Shown: in pieces, positions 8,881 through 17,473 of the stretch | How the letters are laid out: every line of letters starts with the position of its first letter | How positions within the stretch are numbered: position 1 is the first letter of the stretch | DNA from: Haloarcula laminariae | Lineage (GTDB): Archaea > Halobacteriota > Halobacteria > Halobacteriales > Haloarculaceae | Assembly (NCBI RefSeq): GCF_025457605.1 | Contig: NZ_JAMZFY010000001.1 | Coordinates: 124,001-188,000 of the forward strand | Length of the DNA: 64,000 nt | Reading direction: 5' to 3' | Made by a program: the position numbers and the translations under genes | The notes under the pieces: model-generated | Databases searched by the model: none | Told to the model about the DNA's origin: nothing | The model's input: only the letters and a program-made list of their open reading frames with translations

Positions 8881-9912
8881 TTACCAATCGATGTCGCCAA
8901 CCTCTGTTCGACGCAACTCAGAGAGGCTCATTCCGTGCTCTGAGTGTTTCCAGTAGGGATAGCCGTTGACGTTGAATTCTCGCCCAGTCGCTCGCTCTAA
9001 GACGGCCTGTGCAAGTGCTGTGAACGAATATTCGGTCCCGTTTTCCAGCCACTCCACGTTGTTGCTCCGGCCAGTCTTGCCCGTGATACGACCGCGCCAG
9101 AAGTCAGTGTCCGCATCGTACTCTATCTCGCTGTCGTTGGGAACTTTCCCCGGGTCAAACATGACGATATCCCCTTCCTCGACTAAGCCCGCCTCGAGGA
9201 GGACTGTAATCGCCCGCTCTGCACGGCTGGTACTCCTACTCTGTTTCCGCTCTTTCTGCCGACGCTTCGCCATGTACTCCTCTGCCTCTGGAACCGGGAG
9301 CACCCGTCGGGAACTAATAAAGACCTGATCGTTACGCTGGTGAGCCTCCAGTTCTACACAGGTGATGTCCATCCCGAACTCGCGTTCAAGCCAGACCACA
9401 GGTGTCGTGATTTCCGGACCGAAGCTGCCTGCTGCTAGTACGATTCGCGGTCTGTCGTCGAGTGCGAAGTCAGCATACCCGTCCTCAGCGGTCCCGACAT
9501 CTTCACCGAGGAACGTCCTGAAGGCTTCCCCGACGTCATCTGGCGTCAGCTGGTCCTCTTCGTCCCGGCGATCATTCCAGAAGCCGCGATAATCCTGCTG
9601 GAGCTCTTCTGCGCTAATCGTCGAGCAGTAGCTCGCGTACTTGATCGCTTGGAGGTCGGTCGTCGCATCTGCACGGTCTCGCTTCAATTCGACTACGACC
9701 AGTTTGCCGTCGGGGTCAAGTGCCAGTACATCGGGTCGTTCGGCAGTCCGGTCGAACTTGGCATACTGTGACGCAACGACCAGTAAATCCTCACCTAGAA
9801 TTTCAGGCGTCTCGATAACCCACTCTTCGATATTGGCCTCCGTGACGTCTATTGATTCGAAGCTCGCTGGTTCCAAGGCATCGAGGCCCTGTCCGTTGAC
9901 GTGATAGACCAT
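8881..9912 (-). CDS. NucS/DUF91-like endonuclease
   Basis: A 343-aa protein. Residues about 50-95 carry a PD-(D/E)XK core: RPDVLALDPDGKLVVVELKR gives the D and the ExK, with a following QAIKYA helix. This resembles the DUF91 / NucS-like fold found in restriction-associated nucleases. The C-terminus (about 290-343) has a small domain with NVNGYPYWKHSEHGMSLSEL, possibly DNA-binding. Its start codon overlaps the stop of the upstream methylase gene (TAATG), so the two are translationally coupled. The two gene pairs converge here. Most likely the cutting component paired with the methylase; the strand specificity is unknown. Confidence 0.8.
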   Translation of the reverse strand: MVYHVNGQGLDALEPASFESIDVTEANIEEWVIETPEILGEDLLVVASQYAKFDRTAERPDVLALDPDGKLVVVELKRDRADATTDLQAIKYASYCSTISAEELQQDYRGFWNDRRDEEDQLTPDDVGEAFRTFLGEDVGTAEDGYADFALDDRPRIVLAAGSFGPEITTPVVWLEREFGMDITCVELEAHQRNDQVFISSRRVLPVPEAEEYMAKRRQKERKQSRSTSRAERAITVLLEAGLVEEGDIVMFDPGKVPNDSEIEYDADTDFWRGRITGKTGRSNNVEWLENGTEYSFTALAQAVLERATGREFNVNGYPYWKHSEHGMSLSELRRTEVGDIDW

Positions 9913-12900
9913 TATTCGAAGGGCCCCTCTTCTGCGAGCAGGTCGAACTTCTCGAAGACCATATCGAAGTACTCCTCGTCCATCAGACGTGGATTCTCGA
10001 CTCTGTGGAAGTCATCCAGTATAAATTCGACCTCACGACGTTCTAACCCATACGCATGGAAGGCTGCTGCGTCAATTTCAGCCCGAAGGCGCTGACGCTC
10101 GTCTCCTGTCGTTGCAGCGTCAATACCTCCAAGACGCTCACGCATATCTGCGAATTCCTCTCCATAGCAATTCAACCGAGCAGCTCTATCAGAGATGTAG
10201 TGGAACCAGTCATCTCCGTCTGTGAGACGTGGTAGTTGGGACTCATTGAATTTGTACTGGACGATATGACTGTCTACCTTAGTCCGCATTAGGTAATCGA
10301 ACGGAACACTGTTGAGAAGTCCAGCCACCACGAAGAGTTCTTTATCGGTGAACGCCCGATTGTAGGCGCTATGCATAGGATAGTTTCCGAGGTCTTCTTC
10401 GCTGGGGTCGATAACGTACGGGCGGATTGTACAGATAGTGTGGACAGTTACGACATCTTTCGGTAGTACTGTCGCGATCAGGCTTCGTTCGTCATCCGCT
10501 CTCGCGATATTTCGAATCCCGATACGGTATTCAGTACAATCCAAAAGGACATCCTCTTTCGACAACTCTGGCCGGCCGTGCTGCTCCAACAGATCGTTGA
10601 CGAATCCCTTCTGTGAGCCCGTGCCATCGAACTTCTGATAGATGGACTTCTTCAGGCTCGTGTTTACATCTCGTGACCTGAAATTCTTCATTCGAACTCT
10701 ATGTTTGGCACTTAGCTCGGGGTCATCCTCATTAACGCCCCACAGAGAGATTGGAGTGAGATTCTCTTCGATTTCGTTGTCGTATGCGAACTGGTGGATG
10801 TTCTTCCCCTCGTAGATTGGGTAGTCTCCCTCCTCTTCTGACTCAATAAGGCGGTCAGAGTCCGTCGCTCGATCCAATTCCTTCATATAGAGGATAGCGA
10901 ACCATGTATCGTCAACCTCCTGACCGATAGGAGGATACTGAATCATTTTCCGCAGTGCGTCTATTAAGCTCTGAGACCGGAAATAGGGGAAAATTCCAGC
11001 TTCGGGCGAATAGTGTTTGAGAACCTCTACTGGGACATCTATCGAACGCTCTTCGAAATGCTCCAGTATCGAAACGTCTCCATTGCTAAATCCACCCTTC
11101 ACAGCCCCTGTACTACCGCTGTTCTTAAACGTACAAACAGAGAACCGATACCGGTCATCCAGCTCATCGAATATCTGCTTATTCTGGAACTGGACAAAAT
11201 GTTCGAGTGTGGTGTGGTCTATGAGATATTGGCGTAAGTCCTTGCCAGTAGCTCCGAGGAAGAAGCTCCCCGGCATAATTTGGGTCACGTACGTGTCTTC
11301 ACTCGCTAACTGAGTCGTTCGCTCGAAGAAAAACAGCGAGAGTTCATTTTCCGTGGCGACCGTTTTCCCTCCAACAGTCGGACTCTGAAGTTCGTACTGG
11401 GTAGTGGTATTGTAGTACTCTGCTTTGAGTTCCATCTCACGCTGGAAGTCTTCCCACGCTTCACGCACCTCCGGATCTTCCAGCAGCTTTTCTTGCATCT
11501 CGTCTTTTTCGCTTGGGGGGCGGGTGCGAAATCGCTCGTCGTACTTCGGGAAGAAATGGTCTCGATCTACCGTTAGGACGTCCCACGGTGGGTTTCCGAT
11601 AATGACGTCGAAGCCTCCATCCCGGTATACTGGTGCGAATTCCAGGACCCAGTGGAAAGGATGGAATTCTTCGAGTACATCCGCATCAACATCATCAATA
11701 CCAGCTTCCTTGAACTGGCTGAGAACCTTCTCATCCAACTCTTCACTGTGTGAGGCTATACGAGATTCAGCTAATCGCCGGGCATTGGTCGCCTCTTTCG
11801 CACTCGTAGCTTCCCGGTGTCGGTCGATCGCCTCTATAACGTCCTCATAGAGTTCTCTGACACTCGATTCTGTCCCGGCACCCCAGTTATTCAGCGAACC
11901 GTCACCCGCCTCCGTCGCAACTTCCATTGTCTCAGTAAACCCAATGAGTGAGTTCCCCTGTCGAATGTTGAAGTCAATGTTGGGGAGGGGCTCTACTTCG
12001 CTTGGTTCATCCTCGATATCCGCAACCATTGAGAGCCACAAGCGAAGCTTGCAGATTTCTACGGCACCATCGTCGATATCGACACCATAGAGATTGTTCA
12101 GGATGATTGAGCGCTTAGCGTACAACGATGCGTTACCCCGTCCGCCTTCGATGTGCTCCAGTTCCTCACGCGTCCGGTTCTCCAGTTCCCATCCTCTCCC
12201 CTCAGACTCCAACTGCTGAAAGAGGTTGATACACTGCATATAGATATCCAATAGGACCTCCTGAGATGCGAGCAAAAATGCACCACTACCGACCGCAGGG
12301 TCGAGCACTCGCATCTCAGTCAGCACGTCGTGATATAGAGTCTCGACGTGCTGAGTCTCGATATTCTGGCTAGGTGCTTGGGCTGTTACAGCCCCGCCAT
12401 CAGCAAGCGCAGTAATATCTGCTTCTGCCTCCACCGAAGGGAAACCGAATACGTCATCGATTGTATCGTATTCCGCGTCAACGGCGTCGTTGAGTTGGTC
12501 AAGGAGATAGGGATGTATCGAATGTCGAGCCATGAACCCGGTGATCTCCTCGGGGGTATAGTACGCCCCCATCTCTTTCTGGTTGACCGTCTGCTCGAAG
12601 ATGTGTCCGAGAATCGCTGGCGAGAGATTCTTCGGGTCGACGACATCGAGGCGCTCGTCGACGTTCCAGTTCCAGTCCGAGAGGAAATCCAAGATATCCC
12701 CGAAGTATTCGTTCGTCTGCTCTGACGAGTCGCCCAATCGCGCGTCTTCGAATTCCTCTTCGACCGGATTCTTCGAGAACAATCCGCCGTTCAAGTACGG
12801 CAAGCTCCCGAAGTCGGGGTCCTGCTTCCCCTCCGCAAGCATTTCGAAGAACAGTGGGTGATAGAACTCGTCGTAGACGTCGCCGCCCTCGTCAACGATC

Positions 12901-13544
12901 GCTTCGTGCTTCTCGTGTAGATACTCGATATTGCGGTCGAGAAGCCGCTTCTCCTGAATGAAGTAGAGGAAAATCATCCGGTCGAGGAGGACCTGGACGT
13001 ACCGCTGTTTTGCGTCTCCACGATTGTCGGGGATATTGGCGACTTCCTGGACCAGATTTGTCCGAAGCTCCTCGAACTGCTGGTAGAACTCCTTGACCAC
13101 CTGCTTGGTGTCGTAGAGTGTGTCCTGAATGGCGTCAGCAGAGCCGTACTCGATGCTATTGAGCTTCTGGAGAACGGTATTCTTCTCGCCGCTCTCGCTC
13201 GTCATCTGCTCTTTGGTGAACGAGAGCTTCTGGTGCTTGATGCGGCCATGCTGCTGGCCTTCCCAGCTCCGGATACGAGTCAGGAAGGTGAAATCCTCGT
13301 AGTCGTTCGTCGCGACGAGGTTCGTCCGTCGGTTTCGATTGTCCGGCTTGAAATCCGTCGCCGATTCGCCCGGCCCCGCTTCGACAACGACGATGAATTC
13401 GGTGTCGGTGAGCTGAAGGACCAATTCGTTCTCCTCGCCGAGATTTTCCCGTGGCTTCAGTCCACGCTTCTTGAAGGAATCAGCGATAGCATCGAGAGAA
13501 TTCCAGCCCGCGATATCTTCCTTGGAAATCTGCTGGAGAGCCAT
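9912..13544 (-). CDS. Eco57I/PglX-like N6-adenine DNA methyltransferase
   Basis: A 1210-aa protein. Methylase motif I is LDPAVGSGAFL (about residue 413) and motif IV is GNPPWDV (about 650), the NPPW signature of N6-adenine methylases of the Eco57I/type IIG group. The long C-terminal half (about 850-1210) should be the target-recognition region. Length and order resemble PglX of BREX, but no PglZ phosphatase, BrxC ATPase or BrxL is present in the window, so I do not call BREX. No clear nuclease motif was seen at its N-terminus, so cutting probably comes from the adjacent DUF91-like protein. It is the first gene of its leftward unit. Confidence 0.88.
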   Translation of the reverse strand: MALQQISKEDIAGWNSLDAIADSFKKRGLKPRENLGEENELVLQLTDTEFIVVVEAGPGESATDFKPDNRNRRTNLVATNDYEDFTFLTRIRSWEGQQHGRIKHQKLSFTKEQMTSESGEKNTVLQKLNSIEYGSADAIQDTLYDTKQVVKEFYQQFEELRTNLVQEVANIPDNRGDAKQRYVQVLLDRMIFLYFIQEKRLLDRNIEYLHEKHEAIVDEGGDVYDEFYHPLFFEMLAEGKQDPDFGSLPYLNGGLFSKNPVEEEFEDARLGDSSEQTNEYFGDILDFLSDWNWNVDERLDVVDPKNLSPAILGHIFEQTVNQKEMGAYYTPEEITGFMARHSIHPYLLDQLNDAVDAEYDTIDDVFGFPSVEAEADITALADGGAVTAQAPSQNIETQHVETLYHDVLTEMRVLDPAVGSGAFLLASQEVLLDIYMQCINLFQQLESEGRGWELENRTREELEHIEGGRGNASLYAKRSIILNNLYGVDIDDGAVEICKLRLWLSMVADIEDEPSEVEPLPNIDFNIRQGNSLIGFTETMEVATEAGDGSLNNWGAGTESSVRELYEDVIEAIDRHREATSAKEATNARRLAESRIASHSEELDEKVLSQFKEAGIDDVDADVLEEFHPFHWVLEFAPVYRDGGFDVIIGNPPWDVLTVDRDHFFPKYDERFRTRPPSEKDEMQEKLLEDPEVREAWEDFQREMELKAEYYNTTTQYELQSPTVGGKTVATENELSLFFFERTTQLASEDTYVTQIMPGSFFLGATGKDLRQYLIDHTTLEHFVQFQNKQIFDELDDRYRFSVCTFKNSGSTGAVKGGFSNGDVSILEHFEERSIDVPVEVLKHYSPEAGIFPYFRSQSLIDALRKMIQYPPIGQEVDDTWFAILYMKELDRATDSDRLIESEEEGDYPIYEGKNIHQFAYDNEIEENLTPISLWGVNEDDPELSAKHRVRMKNFRSRDVNTSLKKSIYQKFDGTGSQKGFVNDLLEQHGRPELSKEDVLLDCTEYRIGIRNIARADDERSLIATVLPKDVVTVHTICTIRPYVIDPSEEDLGNYPMHSAYNRAFTDKELFVVAGLLNSVPFDYLMRTKVDSHIVQYKFNESQLPRLTDGDDWFHYISDRAARLNCYGEEFADMRERLGGIDAATTGDERQRLRAEIDAAAFHAYGLERREVEFILDDFHRVENPRLMDEEYFDMVFEKFDLLAEEGPFE

Positions 13545-13556
13545 GGCTTTACGTAA

Positions 13557-13881
13557 TTAGCACGTAACATAAAACCAACCGCTGTATGCTCTTTCTTGAC
13601 TAGGCTATGGTGTGAAGACGATTGTTCTAAGTAAATAACACAACAGCACTGGTAGATTTATTCCAGTTTGTTGAAATTGTTGACACTGTGGTCAGAAATT
13701 CGGGCATCTCTGAGGAGAAGCGTTTGTGATGGAAATAGGTCTGAGGGCAGTGTGGTTCAAGTCGAGGAAGTCCAAAATCGAATGGGAGGATAGAGGGTTA
13801 AAACGGTGGGTCGCCAGTACATCAACTTCACTGAGAATCTGGAAGACCTGTACCGAGGATAGACCTCTTCCTCAATCAGGG
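13557..13881. other. AT-rich intergenic stretch
   Basis: About 325 bp between the methylase start and the next gene. It should contain the methylase promoter (AT-rich, with TTACGTAATTAGCACGTAAC just upstream of the ATG). I see no convincing gene; the open frames here are short and unlike neighbouring coding sequence. Confidence 0.4.
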
Positions 13882-14331
13882 TTACAGCATTGGTTCGTAA
13901 TCGGGGAACACCTGCTCTGCTTTCTGATTGACGGCTTGCGGTGGTTTCACCGGTTTGTTGTCGCTGGATACGTAGTACCGCTCTTGGTCGAGCTTCTGGA
14001 TGTGATAGTCTTCGCCGTCCGCTGTTTCGACCATGACACGCACTTCTTGTTCTTCGACGGTGTCCGAGGTTCCTGGGTTGAGGTGATGGTCGAAGTCTGC
14101 CCTGTCAAAGTACGGTTTCATCGTTGCCTGGACGTCGTCCGGGAAGACGTGTGCTCCGCTTACCAGTGTGTATCGTCTGCCCACGGCGTTCCGGTCGGGG
14201 AGTTCCTGGATGATGGTTGGGCTGTCGTAGTCGTCCTTGGTTTTCAGCAGCTCGTATCCAACGTTGTCGTCGTCCTCGAGTTCTGAAGGAGCGGTCTTGA
14301 CGAATACTGATTTGATGGTTGCACCAGCCAT
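13882..14331 (-). CDS. Hypothetical protein, 149 aa
   Basis: I do not recognise this protein. I start it at the ATG at 14331 (MAGATIKSVFVKTA), because the 22-residue extension beyond it is basic and unlike the acidic remainder. The body is mixed alpha/beta with segments such as RRYTLVSGAHVF and EVRVMVETADGEDYHIQKLD. No membrane segment, zinc motif or signal is visible. It is divergent from the gene at 14458, with an AT-rich region between them that should hold both promoters. Confidence 0.6.
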   Translation of the reverse strand: MAGATIKSVFVKTAPSELEDDDNVGYELLKTKDDYDSPTIIQELPDRNAVGRRYTLVSGAHVFPDDVQATMKPYFDRADFDHHLNPGTSDTVEEQEVRVMVETADGEDYHIQKLDQERYYVSSDNKPVKPPQAVNQKAEQVFPDYEPML

Positions 14332-14457
14332 GATTACTACTTGTACGTGATTTTCTGGTAAGTAGACATCAAGCTTTGCACGTCGAGTAATCCTCAATCC
14401 GGGTTTATGCTGGCTATGACGCCGGGGTATAAGTTAGGAGGGGATACATTCCTGGGT

Positions 14458-14736
14458 ATGCCCAGCGATGCCGACAGCTTTGAGGTGAATCTGGATAGCT
14501 TCAAGGAGTTCGTTGATGACGATGGCCGACACTTCTACGTAATTCAGTTCGAGGATGGTAGTGGACGTATCTTCCGGAAGCAACCGAGTGAGGATGGGAA
14601 TTCGATAGCTGAGTTTGAAATCCGAAATCGTTATGCGAAGGAAGGGATGGCGAAGATCGCGGCGGCAACTGATTTTGATGTCAATGAGGATGCGAACACG
14701 CAGCAAAACCTTCGGAACTTGATGGACGGAAAGTAG
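14458..14736 (+). CDS. Hypothetical protein, about 92 aa
   Basis: A small acidic protein (MPSDADSFEVNLDSFKEF...). I prefer the ATG at 14458 because a strong GGAGGGG lies about 13 bp before it; the frame is open back to an ATG at 14407. The sequence has a beta-rich middle (FYVIQFEDGSGRIFRK) and a helical end. It is 4 bp from the membrane-anchored coiled-coil gene downstream, so the two form an operon. Function unknown. Confidence 0.55.
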   Translation: MPSDADSFEVNLDSFKEFVDDDGRHFYVIQFEDGSGRIFRKQPSEDGNSIAEFEIRNRYAKEGMAKIAAATDFDVNEDANTQQNLRNLMDGK

Positions 14737-14740
14737 AGGG

Positions 14741-15172
14741 ATGATGGATTTGACTTCGGCTCCGGTTCTCGGTTTTCTGGGCGGGATATTCGGAGGTACT
14801 GTTGCTCAGGGATGGGCGTTTCTCCGTCGTAGGAAGCGTGACTTGGACCGGCTTCGATCTGTATTGAAGGAGACACGGGAGCTCTCAGAAGCTGATTTGA
14901 AATCGGCGGACAGCGCTCACTCAGAACTAACCGATGAGGATATCCTGTTGCTGCAGGATGAGTTGAAGCAGGTCCGTCTTCAGGCATCGTATCTTCTTGG
15001 AGAGCGTCAGAGGGAGAGAATCAACAAGGTGGAGAAGCAGTTCTCGATGATCTCGCATTCTGCAGGGAACATCAATACGAGTCTAGATAATGGCCAGCTG
15101 GCAGAGCGGTTTACGGAGACCTCAAATGAGGCGTTGGATTCGCTGAAGTGGGGAGCGGTCAGGATTCTGTAA
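14741..15172 (+). CDS. Membrane-anchored coiled-coil protein
   Basis: A 143-aa protein. Residues about 6-27 form a short glycine-rich hydrophobic segment (APVLGFLGGIFGGTVAQGWA), followed by a basic stop-transfer cluster (RRRKR). The rest is helical with heptad-like leucines (DRLRSVLKETRELSEADLK and DILLLQDELKQVRLQ), suggesting a cytoplasmic coiled coil. It follows the 92-aa gene by 4 bp. Function not recognised; a tethering or signalling role is a guess. Confidence 0.6.
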   Translation: MMDLTSAPVLGFLGGIFGGTVAQGWAFLRRRKRDLDRLRSVLKETRELSEADLKSADSAHSELTDEDILLLQDELKQVRLQASYLLGERQRERINKVEKQFSMISHSAGNINTSLDNGQLAERFTETSNEALDSLKWGAVRIL

Positions 15173-15197
15173 AAACAGTCCTTCGCAACCCTTCACT

Positions 15198-15506
15198 ATG
15201 ACAATTCGACAACAGCGGCCATCTGTCCGAAGTGTCCGATAAATGCCGAGGCATGACGGTCCTGTCGTCGACACAGTCGAGAACATCGATAGCCATCTCA
15301 CAGCCTATAAGCTCGACGAGAGCGATGCCTAAGTAGATTTTGACGCCGTCGACGAGGAAACAACAGGGTTTACCCACTTCCAGTGGCGGGTCAGCTACGA
15401 ACTGGACAGCGATTCTCTGAAGGAACCAGTAGGTGACGATCGGGAAGCGGAAACTGAGACCCCGGGATACAAGAACATCAAGATCATAGGCTACATTTCA
15501 AATTAG
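15198..15506 (+). pseudogene. Decayed hypothetical gene with in-frame stops
   Basis: One reading frame gives coherent haloarchaeal-style sequence interrupted by stops at 15240-15242 and 15330-15332. The pieces are MPRHDGPVVDTVENIDSHLT (to KLDESDA) and FDAVDEETTGFTHFQWRVSY (to IKIIGYISN, TAG at 15504). The acidic composition and continuity across the TAA argue for a gene broken by point mutation. I do not recognise the family. Confidence 0.45.
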
Positions 15507-15592
15507 CAGAGAGCGTCAGAGTTCTCTGTACTTGACCAAGTACTAGTTGAAAATTAGACAGTTGAATCTGAAACATCAGTTAGTACCTTCCA

Positions 15593-16471
15593 ATGTCGAT
15601 TCTCTGTATCAGCGATATTCTGTGGGAGACCCCTGACACGGATACTTTAGAAACGTTGGAAACCGAGATTTCTGATGAGGAACCCTCACTGGTTCTCTTT
15701 GCAGGAGATATAATCAACGACGGCATGAACAGCGAGGAGCATACCTCCGAGTTCATCGAGCTACTGGAGTACTTAGAGGAACTGGAGATCACATCTTTCA
15801 CGATAGAGGGGAACCACGATGAGTACTCGAATTATGAAGCGGTAGTCGAACAAACCGAGGAATTGGAGTACGCAAGAGAAATATCCGGGGAAACCGCTGA
15901 ATTTGACGGTCTACAGGTACTGGGGATTCCGTATTCCCATACACATTATCTCCGGGAGGCCCGGCAGTTGGGTAACGAGTTTTCAGGAAGCTACGATATC
16001 GTATTGGCGCACGCGGAGACATCCCGGAGGATCTGGCTTCTGAACCTTGATACCCAGTTTATCGTCACGGGGCATGTCTCTGAGCAGCTCTGTGAAATCC
16101 AGGATCATATTTTCGTGTCGATGGGATCATTCCCCCGCGATAGATTGGTCTTCAGATCTGGTTTGAACGAAGTATTGTACCGGCGTCATTCAGACTCATT
16201 CTTTGCCAGTCAAGATGTGTACGAGGCTGAAGTCAGGGTAGAGGATGGTGAATTGGTCTGGGTGCGTGACGAGCATGAGGAGGATAGAGTAGGTTTGAAA
16301 AAGCTGAGCGACTCCGATTACCCTGAACGGTTTGAGAAATTGATCGCGGCCAAGGAGAGGGTCCAAGAAGTGAATGAAGAGGAAGAAAGGAAGATTATCG
16401 AATCGTTGCTGGACAGCGGGATCCCGAAAACTCATATCCGAGAGTACATCAACCGCTACGATTTCCTGTAG
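15593..16471 (+). CDS. Calcineurin-like metallophosphoesterase
   Basis: A 292-aa protein with the ordered metal-binding motifs of the metallophosphoesterase fold: SDILW near residue 7 (degenerate DxH), LFAGDIIND near 38, IEGNHDEYS near 75, VLAHAET near 142 and IVTGHVSEQ near 160. The first motif lacks its usual histidine (D-I-L instead of D-x-H), so one metal site may be altered. Such enzymes hydrolyse phosphomono- or diesters, including nucleotides. The C-terminal 60 residues are charged and helical. It converges on the membrane-protein gene at 16482 with 10 bp between. Substrate unknown. Confidence 0.85.
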   Translation: MSILCISDILWETPDTDTLETLETEISDEEPSLVLFAGDIINDGMNSEEHTSEFIELLEYLEELEITSFTIEGNHDEYSNYEAVVEQTEELEYAREISGETAEFDGLQVLGIPYSHTHYLREARQLGNEFSGSYDIVLAHAETSRRIWLLNLDTQFIVTGHVSEQLCEIQDHIFVSMGSFPRDRLVFRSGLNEVLYRRHSDSFFASQDVYEAEVRVEDGELVWVRDEHEEDRVGLKKLSDSDYPERFEKLIAAKERVQEVNEEEERKIIESLLDSGIPKTHIREYINRYDFL

Positions 16472-16481
16472 GTGGAGTTCC

Positions 16482-17015
16482 TTAGATCAGGCCTGGAACT
16501 GGATGTAGTATTACCAGGGTCAGTGATGCAGCGGTCAACTTCAGGCACTGATCTAGCTTCTTCAGCTTCTCATCGTTCCTGGTCCGGTTCCCTTTGAAGA
16601 ACATCTCTGGGTCATCAGTTTCCTCGTTGCCTGTAATCACCGTTAGGTAGGATATGACGAGTTCACGTCGAACCGGTTCCGGCGGATCATCGATGTACTG
16701 CAGATAGTCTTCTTCATCCAGTCCAGGTCTGTGGTAGTCCCGGACCCAGAGAGCGGAGATCCCGTTGAACACTGAGATCAGTGCGACCGCCATCGCTGCG
16801 TAGTGCATAATGTTGAGGCTGGAGAAGATGCTGACTACGGAGACTATGATTGCATCGACGGTCAGTACGGTACCGATCTTGGATTCGACTGAGGTTCGCC
16901 GGTCTGATTCTTCCTGGTATCGGAGCCGGATTTCTTCGAGGGCCAGCTGAGAAAGATCTACATCACTATCACTGCTGCCGTCTTCTTCGTCGTCGCTGCC
17001 CTCGTTGTCGGTCAT
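16482..17015 (-). CDS. Small membrane protein with two to three transmembrane segments
   Basis: A 177-aa protein. The acidic N-terminus is followed by an amphipathic helix (LALEEIRLRYQEESDRRTSV), two hydrophobic segments (about 50-66 IGTVLTVDAIIVSVVSIF and about 72-90 HYAAMAVALISVFNG), and a third near the C-terminus (LTAASLTLVILHPVPG). This plan, with a helical RYQEE..R lead and paired membrane helices, resembles SLATT/2TM-type effectors, but I cannot confirm membership. Its ATG overlaps the stop of the zinc microprotein gene upstream (TGAATG), so it is the last gene of a minus-strand unit with three zinc ribbons. Confidence 0.7.
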   Translation of the reverse strand: MTDNEGSDDEEDGSSDSDVDLSQLALEEIRLRYQEESDRRTSVESKIGTVLTVDAIIVSVVSIFSSLNIMHYAAMAVALISVFNGISALWVRDYHRPGLDEEDYLQYIDDPPEPVRRELVISYLTVITGNEETDDPEMFFKGNRTRNDEKLKKLDQCLKLTAASLTLVILHPVPGLI

Positions 17016-17114
17016 TCAAAATTCTCTGCCGCACTCGTCGCAGACGCGGTCTCCCTTGTTCTTCTTGAGGGGACTGAAACTTGACTCGTCCTTGCACTTT
17101 GGGCATACAGGCAT
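17016..17114 (-). CDS. Zinc-ribbon microprotein (32 aa), copy 3 of a tandem set
   Basis: A 32-aa frame beginning MPVCPKCKDESSFSPL and ending VCDECGREF: two CxxC knuckles about 22 residues apart, enough to bind one zinc. Its TGA overlaps the ATG of the membrane-protein gene. It is paralogous to the two frames just upstream, which argues that it is real despite its size. Confidence 0.6.
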   Translation of the reverse strand: MPVCPKCKDESSFSPLKKNKGDRVCDECGREF

Positions 17115-17124
17115 GGCTGTGTTG

Positions 17125-17235
17125 TTAGTAGGTTTCTCCGCATTCGTCGCAGGTGTGTTTGTCTTTCTCTTCTCCGTCTCCGAGCTCGGCGCTGTGGGTC
17201 AGTGCTCCGTCCTTGCAGTCAGGGCACAGTGGCAT
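17125..17235 (-). CDS. Zinc-ribbon microprotein (36 aa), copy 2
   Basis: Begins MPLCPDCKDGALTHSAELGD and ends TCDECGETY. It has the same CPxC...CDEC layout as its neighbours, with a slightly longer spacer. Same strand, with 10 bp to the downstream copy. Confidence 0.6.
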   Translation of the reverse strand: MPLCPDCKDGALTHSAELGDGEEKDKHTCDECGETY

Positions 17236-17239
17236 GGGT

Positions 17240-17332
17240 TCAGAACGTTTCCCCGCATTCATCGCACTCTTGTTCGGCGTTCTGGATCAGACCTTTCAAT
17301 GCGTCGTCTCGACAGTCAGGGCAGAGAGGCAT
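17240..17332 (-). CDS. Zinc-ribbon microprotein (30 aa), copy 1
   Basis: Begins MPLCPDCRDDALKGLIQN and ends CDECGETF. It is the first of three tandem CPxC...CDEC microproteins. The two spacers between the copies are 10 and 4 bp, and all read toward the membrane-protein gene, so one transcript probably carries all four. Confidence 0.6.
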   Translation of the reverse strand: MPLCPDCRDDALKGLIQNAEQECDECGETF

Positions 17333-17473
17333 CGTTTGTGCCAGGTAGTAACCATTTACATTTTATAAGCGTTTGGCGGAGACTGGTAGTTACAAAAACT
17401 CTGCTATTGCATCTCTTCTGCAAGTTTCTCTCATAATCTAGGTGTACTCCAGTTTTGGTTTAACAGTATCAGT

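Noticed and set aside
2701-13544. BREX or DISARM system
   Set aside because: The PglX-like methylase and PLD-SNF2 helicase invite the call, but no PglZ, BrxC, BrxL, DrmA or DrmB homologue is visible in the window.
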